This document shows, one piece after another, positions 11,301 through 26,790 of a DNA stretch of 64,000 nucleotides. A program made the translations under genes and the position numbers. Where the stretch lies: positions 343,746-407,745 of the forward strand of contig JAREIK010003105.1 in the NCBI GenBank assembly GCA_029783825.1, read 5' to 3'. This DNA is from Sapria himalayana (taxonomy: Eukaryota; Streptophyta; Magnoliopsida; Malpighiales; Rafflesiaceae). The notes under the pieces are model-generated. The model made no database searches, was not told the DNA's origin, and saw only the letters and a list, made by a program, of their open reading frames with translations. The first letter of the stretch is position 1. The number at the start of each line of letters is the position of its first letter.

Positions 11301-13875
11301 AATATATTTTAAATAAAATATTTCTTATTAATAATAGTTTATTAATTTATTTTTTGATCATTGATATAATATCTATCAATATAATTATTTATATTGAATT
11401 AACATGTTATATAATCATTAAGATTATCATAACTAAATATAGTATTCACATATAAAAAAAATTTAAAAATTGTTATATTTTCAAAGGTTATAACCTTCAA
11501 AACTGATAAAAAATAACAAAAAAAAATTTTGTGTTATATCATTATTTAAATAAAACTTATAAACCAATAAATGCCTAAACACATAAATCTCTAAACTCCT
11601 AAACCCCGAAGCCCATAAATACTTAAACCTTTAAACTTGTAACCCTAAAATATAATTTAAATAATATATTGAAATATTAATTACAAAATAAATTATGAGT
11701 GATACAAATATAATTGTAAATAATTTATTTTTTATCAAAAAAAAATATAAGCTTATAAAAATAAGCAAAAACTAAAAAACAAAAATTTATATTTAGTAAT
11801 AAATTTTACATTGTTTTTGAATTATTTTAGGTTTTTTAATTATATTTTAATTTATATCTATCATATTAATAATAGCATATTAATTTATTTTTTGATAATT
11901 GATATCATATCTATCATTAAAATTGTTTATATTTAGTTTATATTATATATAATTATAATGATTATTATTACTAAATATTGTATTCACATTTTAAAAAAAT
12001 TTAAAATTATTATATTTTCAAAGGTTATAAACATTGATAATGTGAAAAAATATCAAAAATATATTTTTTTTGTTATTCCATTGTTTAAATAAAACCTATA
12101 AACCACAAAATGCATAAAAACATAAATCGCTATACTCTTAAACGACAAAACCTCTAAATACTTAAACCATTAAACTGGTAAATATTAATAATAATTCATA
12201 AATCTCATTTTAATTTTTATTTAGTATAATTTTAAATTTGTATTTAAATTATTTATTAGTTTATTTTTATAGAAATTTTAAATACAAAATAAATTATTAG
12301 TGAGACAGATCTAATTTAAATTAAAACAGCATCCCTTAATAATAAATAATAAATCTCATTTTTTTCATTATAATTTTAAATATTTATTTTAATTATTTAT
12401 TTGTTTATTTATATATAAATATTAATTACAAAATAAATTGAGCTAGACACAAATAATTTATTTAAATTATTTTTCATTAAAAAATTATAGATAAACTTTT
12501 TAAAAGAAAAAAAATTTTCAAAACAAAAAATTATTATATAGTATTATATTTTGCATTGCTTCTAAATCATTTTAGGTTTTATATTTATATTTTAATCGAT
12601 ATCTATCTTATTTATAATAGATTATTAATTTATTTTTTGATCGATATTAGAATATTTATCAATAAAATTGTTTATATTAAATTTACATGTTATATAATTA
12701 TAAAGATTATTATAACTAAATATTATATTTACATTTAAAAATAATTTAAAAATTATTATATTTTTAACGGTTATCATCTTTGAAAATGAGATAAAATCAC
12801 AAAAATAAATTTTTTGTTATTTTATTCTTTATATAAAACCTATAAACTATTAAATGCCTAAATGCTTAAATCATTAAACTCCTAAACCCCAAAACCACAA
12901 AACCCTTAAATACTTAAACATTTAAACCATCTTTAAAGGATTAAGTATTTAAAAATAATATATAAATATCTATCAATAAATAATAGTTTATTAATTTATT
13001 TTTTGATCATTATTATATTTATATTTATATTTAGTTTATTAATATTTATCAATAAAAATGTTTATTTTTAATTTACATGATATATAATTATTAAGTTTAT
13101 TATAACTAAAGTTTGTATTCACATTTGAAAAAAATTTAAAAATTATTATATTTATAAAGGTTATAACCTTTAAAATTGACAAAAAAATTTAAAAATAAAT
13201 TTTTTTGTTCTTTCATTATTTAAATAAAACATATAAACTACTAAATGCCTAAACACTTAAATCACTAAACTCCTAAACTCCTAAATACTTAAACCAATAA
13301 ACCGGTATACCCTAAATAATTAATCATAAATCTCATTTTAATTTGTATTCATTATAATTTTAATATTCATTTTAATTATTTATTAGTTTATTTTTATCGA
13401 AATATTAATTACAAAATAAAATTATGAATGAGACATATAATTTAAATAATTTATTTTCATCAAAAAAATTTATAAGCTTATAAAAAGAATCAAAAATTTA
13501 AAAATAAAAAATTATTATTTAGTAATATATTTTACTTTAATTTTGAATTATTTTAGGTTTTGCATATATATTTTAATTAATATCTATCTTATTAATAATA
13601 GTTTATTAATCTATTTTATGATCAGTATCAAAATATCGATCAATAAAATTATTTATATTGAATTTACATGATATATAATTTTTATGATTATTATAATTAA
13701 ATATTGTATTAACATTTGAAAAAAAATTAAAAATTATAATATTTTCAATGGTTATAACCTTGAAAATAAGAAAATATCATAAAAATAATTTTTTTGTTAT
13801 TTAATTATTTAAATAAAACCTATAAACCACAAAATACCTAAATACTTAAATTACTAAACTCCTAAACCATGATAC
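8381..13875 (+). repeat. Satellite array, segment 2
   Basis: Forward monomers begin near 9035, 9620, 10380, 10970, 11560, 12100, 12840, 13240 and 13820. Truncated units of about 220 bp end at CAGATCTAATTTAAATTAAA (about 8490 and 12320) or at a close variant (about 9845). The order of subtypes from 9035 to 11560 (starting GCATACACAG, then GCCTAAAAACAT, then AAGTCCTAAAC, then the CCCCGAAGCCC type) repeats that at 2395-4160. The last 900 bp before the module match 4996-5923. Confidence 0.94.
12925..13045 (+). repeat. Amplified rearrangement junction in satellite
   Basis: Here AAACCATC is followed by TTTAAAGGATTAAGTATTTA, which is the reverse complement of the octamer-block words TAAATACTTAA(A)CC. 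A small inverted scrap of the monomer has therefore been joined to a forward body. The same scrap occurs at about 4995-5110, and in the reverse-oriented segment at about 35760-35915. The junction arose once and was then copied with the array. Confidence 0.6.
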
Positions 13876-15919
13876 AGCTGCACCACACACACATAGCGAC
13901 GGACCACAATACACACGTGCACATATTCTTGTCCATTTTTGTGTAGCGCTTATAGGGGCCAGCATGTCCTGGAAGCAGCCAAAACTATGGACCACCAGCT
14001 TGTAGAGGGCCCCATAAGTAGGCCGGGATGATAAGATTCAGACAACTGACGAGACCGAGCAAATGGTCGGGAGTAAACCCAGGAGTAGCTAGGAGTGGGT
14101 CCCACTAGCCCTATCAGGCAGCATAGAGGGCCACCCAACCGTCACCTTAAAGGAGTAGTAGGTAATCCATGATTAATTGGAGAGCCGGAAAAATCCAAAG
14201 CATCACCTAGCAGGGCCAGTAAGCAATGGAGTCCATAGCAGCCACACGGGAGCGAAAGATTCAAACTTGTAGTTTATGTTTGTAGTCTCATTGGTATTTT
14301 GGACTTTGTATGCACCATGTACCTGTAGAGATGGATCATGACATACTCACACACACAATCTTGTCTGTTCTCTATGTAGCATGCAATGAGGGCAACTAGA
14401 CCATGAGTATCTCTAAGTGGGGCCCACTAATGCATTTTATAAATACACATTAGGCGATGCTACACTCATGCATTTTGTAATTTTACTTGTATTCTAGCTT
14501 GGTTGTACGCGTAGATAATTAGACTATGAGATGGACCTCATCACACATGCACACTGATGCATGCCTATTTTTTGATATTTTGTCGGTGTAACATACAACC
14601 ACTTCTTGGAGCTCGAGGAGGAAGCATTCTAACCCAAGAGATATTCTTTTGAGGATCATTGGAGCAAAAGAATGTGGAATTCAGAGATGAGAAATAATTA
14701 ACAAAGTGATGTAGATATGGACTTGTGGATTTATGGGTATTCAGTTTTACATGTATTCCATTGCATAGCAATGACATAGGCAAACACTTGATGTTGCATG
14801 TCACACACATGCACAATCATATATTTGCATAGTTTTAATATGGTGCATCATTCAGGTTCCTCCAAAAGACTTGGACAAGTCCGAATGGAAAGTCACATAT
14901 TTATCTTTTTGTATATGTAACACAAAGTCATGACTCAAGGGGTGAGTTATAAATTCAGTCTCTTTCTTGCTTTAGATTATTGTAGCATTAGCAATGGTCA
15001 TGATTGTATATTTTGTCTCTAGAACACAAAATCATATTGATGAAAATATGTCATAACTTGTGTCTCTCTGTTGAACATATTGTTATGGCACTAAGAATGA
15101 TCATGAATACATATTTAATCACTATAATATTGGGTAACAGTATTGGATATGACTATAGCTTGTGCATTTTATCTTTATATTACAAAGTCATTACACTAGG
15201 AATGATTGTAACTTTGGACATTCCTTAAGAGCAAAAGTCATGACCCAAGAAATAGTTAAAACTTGAGTACTACTCTTTATAACTTTCTATAGCTAAAATT
15301 CTTGGGATTGGAAATATCACTATGGCTTTTTCCTTTGATTTGTGACCTCAAGTGTCAATATGCAAGACTAATATTTTGAGCAATGATTAAAACCTTTTAT
15401 ACATTTCAATATGATTCATTTAAACCTTTTGGGTATTGTGAGCTTGTCTACATAACTCATTTAATATAAAAAGAAAGAAATGATACTTTTCATATCCATG
15501 AGGATATAAAAAAAAGGCTTAGACATGCCAATTAAATAAATTTTTTGATTCTTGATTGAAAGAGATCCCATAATTCTTGCCCTATTAAAACCGCCCTGGG
15601 GCTAGTTTGTTCTAATAGGCTACAAGGTGGTGATTTTTTTAGAGGTGAATTATGTTTTAAAAAAATTGCTTTGAGCGTGTACATGAGAGATATTTTAGAA
15701 GAAATTACAATAATCAGTATAAAAAGCATCCTCAACAACTAGATATTTCAAAACATAGGGGTATAACTTTGGTTTTTCCTATTAGAATACATGAGTCAAA
15801 TTATCTTTGATAGCGCAGTTATTCAACATCAAATATGATGTGAAATAATAGAGATAAAGTAAAAGCTCCTATTATTTTTGTTAGAGCTTTAGCAATCCTT
15901 CTAGAGTTGAGAGAGAACA
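13876..15919. repeat. Non-satellite module, copy 2
   Basis: This is the second copy of the 5924-8380 module, beginning GCTGCACCACACACACATAG and ending at GAGAGAGAAC before satellite resumes. It differs from copy 1 by scattered substitutions, by loss of about 393 bp near 14890 and by a local change near 14460-14480, where part of ATGCATTTTGTAA is repeated. ORFs in one copy (for example 15004-15228 plus, 14565-14816 minus) do not survive in the other. I therefore treat the module as non-coding. No family is recognised. Confidence 0.8.
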
Positions 15920-18900
15920 AAATAAATTATTTTAATTATTCAAGATTATTTTAATTTTTATTTTAATTATTTATCAATTTATTTTTATAGAAATATTAAT
16001 TACAAAATAAATTATTAGTGAGTCGGATCTAATTTAAATTAAACCGGTATATCCTAAATAATAAATAATAAATCTCATTTTTTTTTATTTTAATTTTAAA
16101 TAATTCAAATTTAATTATTTATTTGTTTATTTTTATATAAATATTAATTACAAAATAAATTATGAGTTACACAAATATAATTTATATAAATTACTTTTCA
16201 TCAAAATAATATAGATAAACTTTTTAAATGAAAAAAAAAATTTCAAAACAAAAAATTATTATATAGTAATATATTTTGCTTTATTTCTGAATCATTTTAG
16301 GTTTTGTAAATATATTTTAATTGATATCTATCTTATTAATAATAGATTATTAAGTTATTTTTTCAACATTATTAGAATATTTATCAATAAAAATGTTTAT
16401 ATTGAATTTATATGATATATAAATATAATGATTATAATAACTAAATATTGAATTCACATTTGAAAAAAATTCTAAAATTCTAAAATTATTATAATAACCT
16501 TTGAAAATGTGAAAAAATAAAAAAAAAATAAATTTTTTGTTATTTTATTTTTTAAATAAAACGTATAGATCATTAAATGCTTACTTACTTAAATCAGTAA
16601 GCTCATAAATCCCGAAACCCCTAATTACATAAACCTTTTAATAGCTATATGCTACTTAATAAATAATAAATCTCATTTTTATTTTTATTTATTATAATTT
16701 TAAATATTCATTTTAATTATATATAGTTTAATTTTTTAGGAAAATTAATTACAAAATAAATTTCGAGTGAGACAAATATTATTCAAATAATTTAATTTAA
16801 GAAACAAAATATAAGATTATAAAAAGAAGGAAAATTATATAAATTAAATATTATTATTTAGTAATATATTTTGATTTGATTTTGAATCATTTTGTATTAT
16901 ATAAATATATTTTAATTAATATTAGTATTATTAATTATAGTTTATTAATTTAATTTTTGATCATTATTATAATATCTATCATAAAAATTATTTATATTGA
17001 ATTTATATGATATATAATTAGTAAGATTAATATAATTATACGTGGTATTCACATTTCAAAAAATTTTAAAAATTATTTTATTTTCAAAGGTTATAACCTT
17101 TTAAATCTGAAAAAATCAAAAATATAATTTTTAATTTTTATTATATAAATAAAACCTATAAACCACTAAATAATAAAACCATTAAACCGGTATACCATAT
17201 ATAATAAATCATAAAAAATTATTTTAATTTGTATTCATTATAATTTTAAATATTCATTTTAACTATTTATTAGTTTATTTTTTATAGAAATATCAATCAC
17301 AAAATAAATAATGAGTAAAACAAATATAATTTTAATAATTTATTTTTAATCAAAAAAAAAGCTTATATAAAGAAGTAAAAATTTAAAAACAAAAAATTAT
17401 TATTTAGTAATATAGTTTACTTTGATTTTGAATCAGAATATATAGGTTTTGCAATTATATTTTAATTACGATCAATCTTATTAATACGAGTTTATTAATT
17501 TATTATTTGATCATTTTTATAATATCGAATAATAAAATTACTTATATTCAATTAAAATGTTATATAATTATTACGTTATTATAACTAAATATTATATTTA
17601 TATATGAAAAAAAATTAAAATTTATTATATTTTCAAAGGTTATAACCTTCAAAAATGATAAAAAATCACAAAAATTATTTTGCATTATTTTATTATTTAA
17701 ATAAAACTTATAAACCACTAAATGACTAAACATTTAAATCTCTAGACTCCTAAACCCCAAAACCCTCTAAATACTTAAACCATTAAACTGATATAACCTA
17801 AATAATAAATAATAATTCTCATTTTTATTTGTCATCATAATTTTAAATATTCATTTTAATTATTTTTTACTTTATTTTCATAGAAATATTAATTACAAAA
17901 TAAATAATGAGTGAGACAGATATAATTTAAATAAATTATTTTTTATGAAAAAAAATAACTTATAAAAATAAAGAAAATTTCAAGAATTTGAAATTTTATT
18001 TAGTAATATAATTTACTTTGATTTTGAATTATTTTCGGTTCTACAAATATATTTTAATTAATATCTATCTTATTAATAATAGTTTATTAATTTATTTTTT
18101 GATCATTTTTATAATATATATTAATACATTTTTTTATATTGAATCTACAAAAATATAATTATTAAGATTATTATTACTAAGTATTGTATTCGTATTTTAG
18201 AACTGTTAAAAAATTATTATATTTTCAAAGGTAATAACCTTTGAAAATCATGAAAATTCATAAAAATAAATTTATTGTTATTTCATTGATTAAATAAAAC
18301 CTATAAACACGAAAATGTGTAAACATATAAATCAATAAACTCCATAACCCCAAAATCACAAATAAACTTAAATAATTAAATAGGTATACCCAAAATAATA
18401 AATCATAAATCTCATTTTTATTAGTATTCATTATAATTTTAAATATACATTTTAATTATTTTTTAGTTTAATTTTATATAATATAAATTAAAAAATAAAT
18501 TATTAATGAGACAAATATAATTTAAATAATTTATTTTTCATCAAAAAAATATATAGTATTATAAATGTATACAAAAATTTAAAAATTTAAAATTAATATT
18601 TAGTATAATATTTCACTTTGATTTTGAGTCATTTTATGTTTTTCAAATATATTTTAAATAATATTTATTTTATTAATAATTGGTTATTACTTTTTTATGA
18701 TCATTATTATAATAAATATCAATAAAATAGTTTATATTGAATTTATATTATATATAATTATTATGATTATTATATCTTCATATTGTATTCACTTTTCAAA
18801 AAAAAATTTAAAAATTATTATATTTTTTAAGGTGATAACCTTCAAAAATAAAAAAAAATAAGAAAAATAAATTTTATGTTATTTTATTTTTTATATAAAA

Positions 18901-21900
18901 CCTATAAACCACAAAATGACTAAATACTAAAATGACTAAACTCCTAAACCCCGAAGCCCATAAATACTTAAAACATTAAATTAATTTAGTCTAAATAATA
19001 AATCATAAATCTCAGTTTTATTAGTATTCATTATAATTTTAAATATCATTTTAATTATTTATCAGTTTATTTTTATAGAAATATTAATTACAAATTAAAT
19101 TATTAGTGCGACATATATAATTTAAATAATTTCTTTTTCATCAAAAAAAATGCTGATAAAATAAGGCACAATTTTAAAAATAAAAATTTATTTCTTAATA
19201 ATATATCATATTTTGATTTGAATCATTTTAGATTTTACAATTATATTTTAATTTATATCATTTTTATAAATACAAGTTTATTAATTTATTTATTGATCAT
19301 TATTATAATATCTATCAATAAAATTATTTATGTTGAGTTTACATTATATATAATTATTAAGATTATTATAACTAAATATTATATTCACATTAAAAAAAAT
19401 TTAAATTATTATATTTTCAAAGGTTACAACCTTCAAAAATTATAAAAAAATCAAAAAATTAAATTTTTTGTTTTCTCATTCTTAAAATAAAAACTATAAA
19501 TCACTAAAGGTCTAAACAATTAAATCACTAAAAGTCTAAATAATTAAATCACTAAACTCTTGAACCAAAAAACACCCAAATACATAAACCATAAAACAGG
19601 TATGTCCTTAATAATAAATAATAAATCTCAATTTTATTTGAATTTATTATAATTTTAAATATTCATTTTAATTATTTAGTAGTTTGTTATTATAGAATTA
19701 TAAATATCAAAATAAATTATGACTAAGACAAATATAATTTTTAAATAATTTATTTTTAATAACAAAAATATAGACTTATAAAAAAAGCAAAACATAAAAA
19801 AAATTATTATTTAGTAATATATTTTACATTGATTTGAATAAATTTAGATTTTGCAAATACTTTTTAAATAATAATTATTTTATTAATAATAGTTTATTAA
19901 TTTATTTTTTTGATCATAATTATAATATCTAGCAATATAATTATTTATATTGAATTTAAATGAATTATAATTATGAAGATTTTTAATAATAAATATTATA
20001 TTTACATTTGAAAAAAATTTAAAAATTATTATATTTTCAAAGGATATAATCTTCAAAAATTAGAAAAAATAATATAAATAAATTTTTTGCTATTTCATTG
20101 TTTAAATAAAACTTATAAACCAATAAACGCCTAAACACTTAAACATCTAAACTCCTAAACACAAAAGCCCGTAAATACTTAAACCTTTAAACTCGTAAAC
20201 CTTAAATATAATTTAAATAATTTATTAAAATATTAATTACAAAATTAATTATGAGTGATAAAAATATAATTTAAATAATTTATTTTTCATCAAAAAAATA
20301 TATAAGCTTATAAAAAGAAGCAAAAACAAAAAAACAAATATTTTTATTTAGTAATAAATTTTACTTGGATTTTGAATAATTTTAGGTTTTGCAATTATAT
20401 TTTAATTTATATCCATCATAATAATAATAACATATTAATTTATTTTTTGATAATCGATATCATATCTATTAATAAAATTGTTTATATTTAGTGTATATTA
20501 TATATAATTATAATGATTATTATTACTAAATATTGTATTCACATTTTTAACAAATTTAAAATTATTATATTGTCAAAGGTTATAACCTTTGAAAATGTGA
20601 AAAAATATCAAAAATAATTTATTTGTTATTTCATTGTTTAAATAAAACCTATATACCACTAATTGCCTAAATACTTAAATGAATAACTTCTAAATCTCGA
20701 AAACCCTAAATTAGATATTTTTTTAATCAGATATATCCTAAATAATAAATAATAAATCCATTTTTAATTTTCTCATTATAATTTTAAATATACATTTTTA
20801 ATATTTATTTGTTTATTTTTATATAAATATTAATTACTAAATAAATTATGAGTTAGACAATTATAATTTATATAAATTATTTTTGATCAAAAAAAATATA
20901 GATAAACTTATTAAAATAAAAAAAAATTAAAAACAAAAAATTATTATATAAATATATAATTTGCTTTGCTTCTGAATCATTATTGGTTTTGTAATTATAT
21001 TTTAATTGATATCTATCTTATTAATAATAGATTTTAAATTATTTTTTTGGTCATTATTAGAATATTTATCAATAAAATTATTTATATTGAATTTATATGA
21101 TATTTTAATATAATGATTATTATAACTAAATAGTGAATTCACTTTTGAAAAAAATTTTAAAATTATTATATTTTCAAAGGTAACCTTTGAAAATGTGAAA
21201 AAATAAAATTTTTTTTTTGATATTTCATTGTTTAAATAAAACCTATAAACCACTTAATGCCTAAACACTTAAATCAATAACTCCTAAATCTCTAAAACCC
21301 TAAATAATAAATAATAATCCTTTTAAAATGGTAACCCTAAATAATAAATAATAAATCTCAATATTATTTTTTTCATTATACCTTTAAATATTCATTTTAA
21401 TTATTTATTTGTTTATTTTTATATAAATATTAATTACAAAATAAATTATGAGTTTTACAAATATAATTTATATAAATTATTTTTCATCGAAAAATATAGA
21501 AAAACATATAAAAAGAATAAAAAATTTAAAAACTACAATTTATTATATAGTAATATATTTTGTTATGCTTCTGAATCATTTAGGTTTAGTAATTATATTA
21601 TAATTGATATCTATCTTATTAATAATAGATTATTAATTTATTTTTTGATCATTATTAGAATATTTATCAATAAAATAGTTTATATTGAATTTATATGATA
21701 TATAAATATAATGATTATTATAACTAAATATTGAATTCACTTTTGAAAAAAATTTAAAAATTATTATATTTTCAAAGATTATAACTTTAAAAAATGAGAA
21801 AAAATAATAAAAATAATTTTTTTTATTTCATTTTTTAAATAAAACCTATAAACCACTAAATGCATACACAGTTATATCAGTAAACTCCTAAAACCCATAA

Positions 21901-23957
21901 TGCCTAAATACATAAACCATTAAACCTCTATATACTATTTAATAATTAATAAATTGAATTTTTATTTCATTTTATTATTATTTTAAATATTCATTTTAAT
22001 TATTTATTAGTTTATTTTTATAGAAATTTTTATTACAAAATAAATTATGAATGCGACACATAATTTAAATAATTTATTTTTAATCAAAAAATATATATAC
22101 TGCTTATAAAAGAAGTAAAAATTTAAAAATTAAAAATTATTATCCAGTAAGATATTTTACTTTAATTTTGAATCAATTTGTGTTTTGTAAATATTTTTTA
22201 ATTAATATTAATCTTTTTATTAATAGTTTATTAATTTAATTTTAGATAATTATTATAATATCTAACAATAAAATTATTTATATTGAATTTAAATTTCTTA
22301 TAATTATTAAGATTATTATAACTAAATATTAAATTTACTTTTGAAAAAAATTTAAAATTATTATATTTTCAAAGGTTATAACCTTCAAAAATGATAATAA
22401 ATCACAAAAATAATTTTTTTATTATTTTATTATTTAAATAAAACTTATAAACCACTAAATGCCTAAACATTTAAATCTCTAGACTCCTAAACCACAAAGC
22501 CCATAAATACATAAGCCTTTAAATTAGTTTACTCTAAATAATAAATAATAAATCTAATTTTTATTAGTATTCATTATAATTTTAAATATTCATTTTAATT
22601 ATTTATTAGTTTATTTTTATAGAAATATTAATTACAAAATAATTAATTAGTGAGACAGATATTATATAAATAATTTATTTTTCATCAAAAAAATATAAGT
22701 TTATAAAAAGAGGCAAAATTTTTAAAACAAAATATTATAATTTAGTAATTTATTTTAATTTAATTTTGAATAATTTTAGATTTTGTAATTATATTTTAAT
22801 TTATATCTTTCTAATTAATAAAAGTCTATTAATTTATTTATTGATCATTATTATAATATCTATTAATAAAATTATTAATATTTAATTTATATTATATATA
22901 ATTATCAACTTATTATAACTAAATATTATATTCACATTTAAAAAAAATAAAAAATTATTATATTTTCAAAGGTTATAACCTTCAAAAATTAGATAAAATC
23001 ACTTAAGGCGAAAACACTTAAATGACTAAACCCCAAAACACCTAAATACTTAAACCATTAAACCTGTATATCCTGAATAATAAATAATAAATCTCAATTT
23101 TATTTGTATTCATTATAATTTTAAATATTTATTTTAATGATTTATTAGTTTATTTTTATAGAATTATAAATTACAAAATAAATTATGAGGAAGAAAAATA
23201 TAATTTAAATAATTTATTTTTAATAATAAAAATATAAACTTATACAAAATGCAAAATATTAAAAAAAATATTATTTAGTAATATATACTTTGATTTTGAA
23301 TAAATTTAGATTTTGAAAATATATTTTAAATAATTTCTATCTTATTAATAATAGTTTATTAATTTATTTATTGATCATTATTATAATATCTTGCAATGTG
23401 ATTATTTATATTGAATTTAAATGACTTATATTTATTAAGATTATTATAACTAAATATTATATCTACATTTGAAAAAATTTTTAAAGGTTATAACCTTAAA
23501 AAATTAGAAAAAAAATATAAAAATAAATTTTTTGTTATATCATTGTTTAAATAAAACTTATAGACCAGTAAATGCCTAAACACTTAAATCTATAAACTCT
23601 TAAACACAAAAGCCCCTAAACACTTAAAACTTTAAACTCGCAAACCTTAAATATAATTTAAATAATCTATTTTTCAACAACAAAAAATATAAGCTTATAA
23701 AAAGATGGAAAAACTAAAAAACAAAAATTATTATTTGGTCATAAATTTTACTTTGATTTTGAATAATTTTATTTTTTGCAATTATATTTTAATTTATATC
23801 TATCATATTAATAATAGCATATTAATTTATTTTTTGATAATTGATATCATATCTATCAATAAAATTATTTATATTTAGTTTATATTATATATAATTATAA
23901 TGATTCTTGTTACTAAATATTGTATTCACATTTTTAAAAAAATTTAAAATTATTATA

Positions 23958-23983
23958 TTTTCAAAGGTTATAACCTTTGAAAA
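23958..23983. other. Perfect 26-bp palindrome of satellite monomer
   Basis: The 13-base arm TTTTCAAAGGTTA is followed immediately by its exact reverse complement. The same element sits near the end of most monomers, some with the right arm changed to CCTTCAAAAA. Confidence 0.9.
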
Positions 23984-26790
23984 TGTGAGAAAATATCAAA
24001 AATAATTTTTTTGTTATTTCATTGCTTAAATAAATCCTATAAACTACTAAATGCCTAAATACTTAAGTCAATAACTCCGAAATCTCAAAAACCCTAAATA
24101 GTTAATCCTTTTCAACTGCTAAACACTAATTAATAAATAATAAATCTCAATATTATTTTTTTTTATTATAATTGAAAATATTCATTTTAATTATTAATTC
24201 ATTTATTTTTATTAAATATTTATTACAATATAAATTATGAGTTAGACAAATATAATTTATATAAATTATATTTCATCAAAAAATATAGATAAAATTATAA
24301 AAAATATTTCAAAACAAAAAACTATTATATAGTAATATATTTTGCTTTTCTTCTGAATCATTTAAGGTTTTGTAATTATATTTCAATTGATATCTATCTT
24401 ATTAATAATAGATTATTAATTTATTTTTTGATCATTATTGAATATTTATTAATAAAAATGTTTATATTGAATTTATATGATATATAATATAATGATTATT
24501 AAACTAAATGCCTAAACACTTAAATGACTAAACTACAAAATCATGATACCCCTATATAGATAATCCTTTAAACAACTATACACTAAATAATAATTAATAA
24601 ATTTCATTTTTATTTGATTTCATTATAATTTTAAAAAATCATTTTGATTGTTTAGTTTTTTATTTATATATATATATTAATTATAAAATAAATTATGAGT
24701 TAGAAATATAATTTATTAAAAATATTTTTCATCAAAAAATAGATAAGCTTATAAAAAGAATAAAAATTTTAAAACAAATAATTATTATTAAGTAATAAAT
24801 TTTACTTTTCATTTTAATCATTTTAAGTTTTGATATTGTATTTTAAGTAATATCAATCTTATTCAAAATAGATTTTTAATTTATTTTTTGATAATTATTA
24901 GAATATCTATCGATAAAATTGTTTATATTGAATTTATATGATATATAATTATTATTATTATTATAAATAAATATTTATTCACTTTTGAAAAAATTAAAAA
25001 ATTATCATATTTTCAATGGATATACCATTTGAAAATATCAAAAAATAATAAAATGAATTTTTTTTATTTTTTTTCTTAAATAAAAACTATAAACCACTAA
25101 ATGCATACACAGTTAAATCTGTAACCTCCTAAACCCCGTAATGCCTAAATACATTAACCATTAAACTGCTATATACTACTTAATAATTAAAAAATCTAAT
25201 TTTTATTTCTTTTTATTATAATTTTAAATATTCATTTTAATTATTTATTAGTTTATTTTTATAGAAATATTTATTACAAAATAAAGTATGAGTGCGACAA
25301 ATATAATTTAATAAATTTATGTTTAATAATAAAAATATACGCTTATAAAAGAAGTAAAAATTTAAAAATTAAAAATTATTATCCAGTAATATATTTTACT
25401 TTAATTTTAAATCAATTTGGGTTTTGTAAATTTTTTTTAATTAATATTTATCTTATTATTAATAGTTTATTAATTTAATTTTTGATCATTATTATAATAT
25501 CTATCAATAAAATTATTTATATTGAATTTATATCATATATAATTATTAATATTATTATAACTATATATTATATTCACATTTCAAAAAATTTTAAATTTTA
25601 TTATATTTTCAAAGGTTATAACCTATGAAAATGAGAAAAAATTACAAATTTTTTTTTGTTATTTTATTGATTAAATAAAACCAATAAACCACTAAATGCC
25701 TAAAAACCTAAATCGCTAAACTCCTAAAAGACAAAACCTCTAAATACTTAAACCATTAAACTATTATACATTAATAATAAATCATAAATATCATTTTAAT
25801 TACTATTCAATTTAATTTTAAATTTTTATTTTAATTAATTTTTAGTTTATTTTTATAGAAATATTAATTACAAAATAAATTATTAGTGAGACAGATCTTA
25901 TTTAAATTAGACAGGTATACCCAAAATAATAAATAATAAATCTCATTATTTTTAATTATAATTGTAAATATTCATTTTAATTATTTATTTGTTTATTTAT
26001 ATATATATATTAATTATAATATAATTTATGAGTTAAACAAATATAATTTATGTAAAATATTTTTTATCAAAAAATTATAGATAAACATTTTAAAAGAAAA
26101 AAAATTTCAAAACAAAAATTTATTATATAGTAATATATTTTGCTTTGCTTCTGAATCATTTTAGGTTTTGTAATTATATTTTAATTGACATCTATCTTAT
26201 TAAAATAGATTATTAAGTTATTTTAACATCATTATTAGAATATTTATCAATAAAAATATTTATATTGAATTTATATGATATATAAATATAATGATTATTA
26301 TAACTAAATATTGTAATCACTTTTGAAAAAATTTTAATAATTATCACATTTTCAAAGGTTATAACATTTGAAAATGTGAAAAAATAAAAAAAATATTTTT
26401 TTTTGTTATTCTTTTGTTTAAATAAAACCTATACATCACTAATTGCCTAAGCATTTAAATCACTAAACTACAAAATCCCGATACCTATATATAGATAATC
26501 ATTTAAATTAGTATACCATCAATAATAATTAATAAATTTCATTTTTATATATTTTCATTATAATTTAAAAAATTCATTTTGATTGTTGTTTTTTTTATTT
26601 TTATATATGTATTAATTATAAACAAAAATTATGAGTTAAAAATATAATTTATAAAAATTATTTTTAATCAAAAAATTGATACGCTTATAAAAAGAATAAA
26701 AATCTAAAAACAAATAATTATTATTTAGTAATATATTTTGCTTTGATTCTGAATCATTTTAGGTTTTGATATTATATTTTAAGTAATATC

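Noticed and set aside
15004..15228. 74-codon plus-strand ORF in module copy 2
   Set aside because: Indels break the frame in copy 1 at about 7470-7700, so there is no sign of protein-level constraint.
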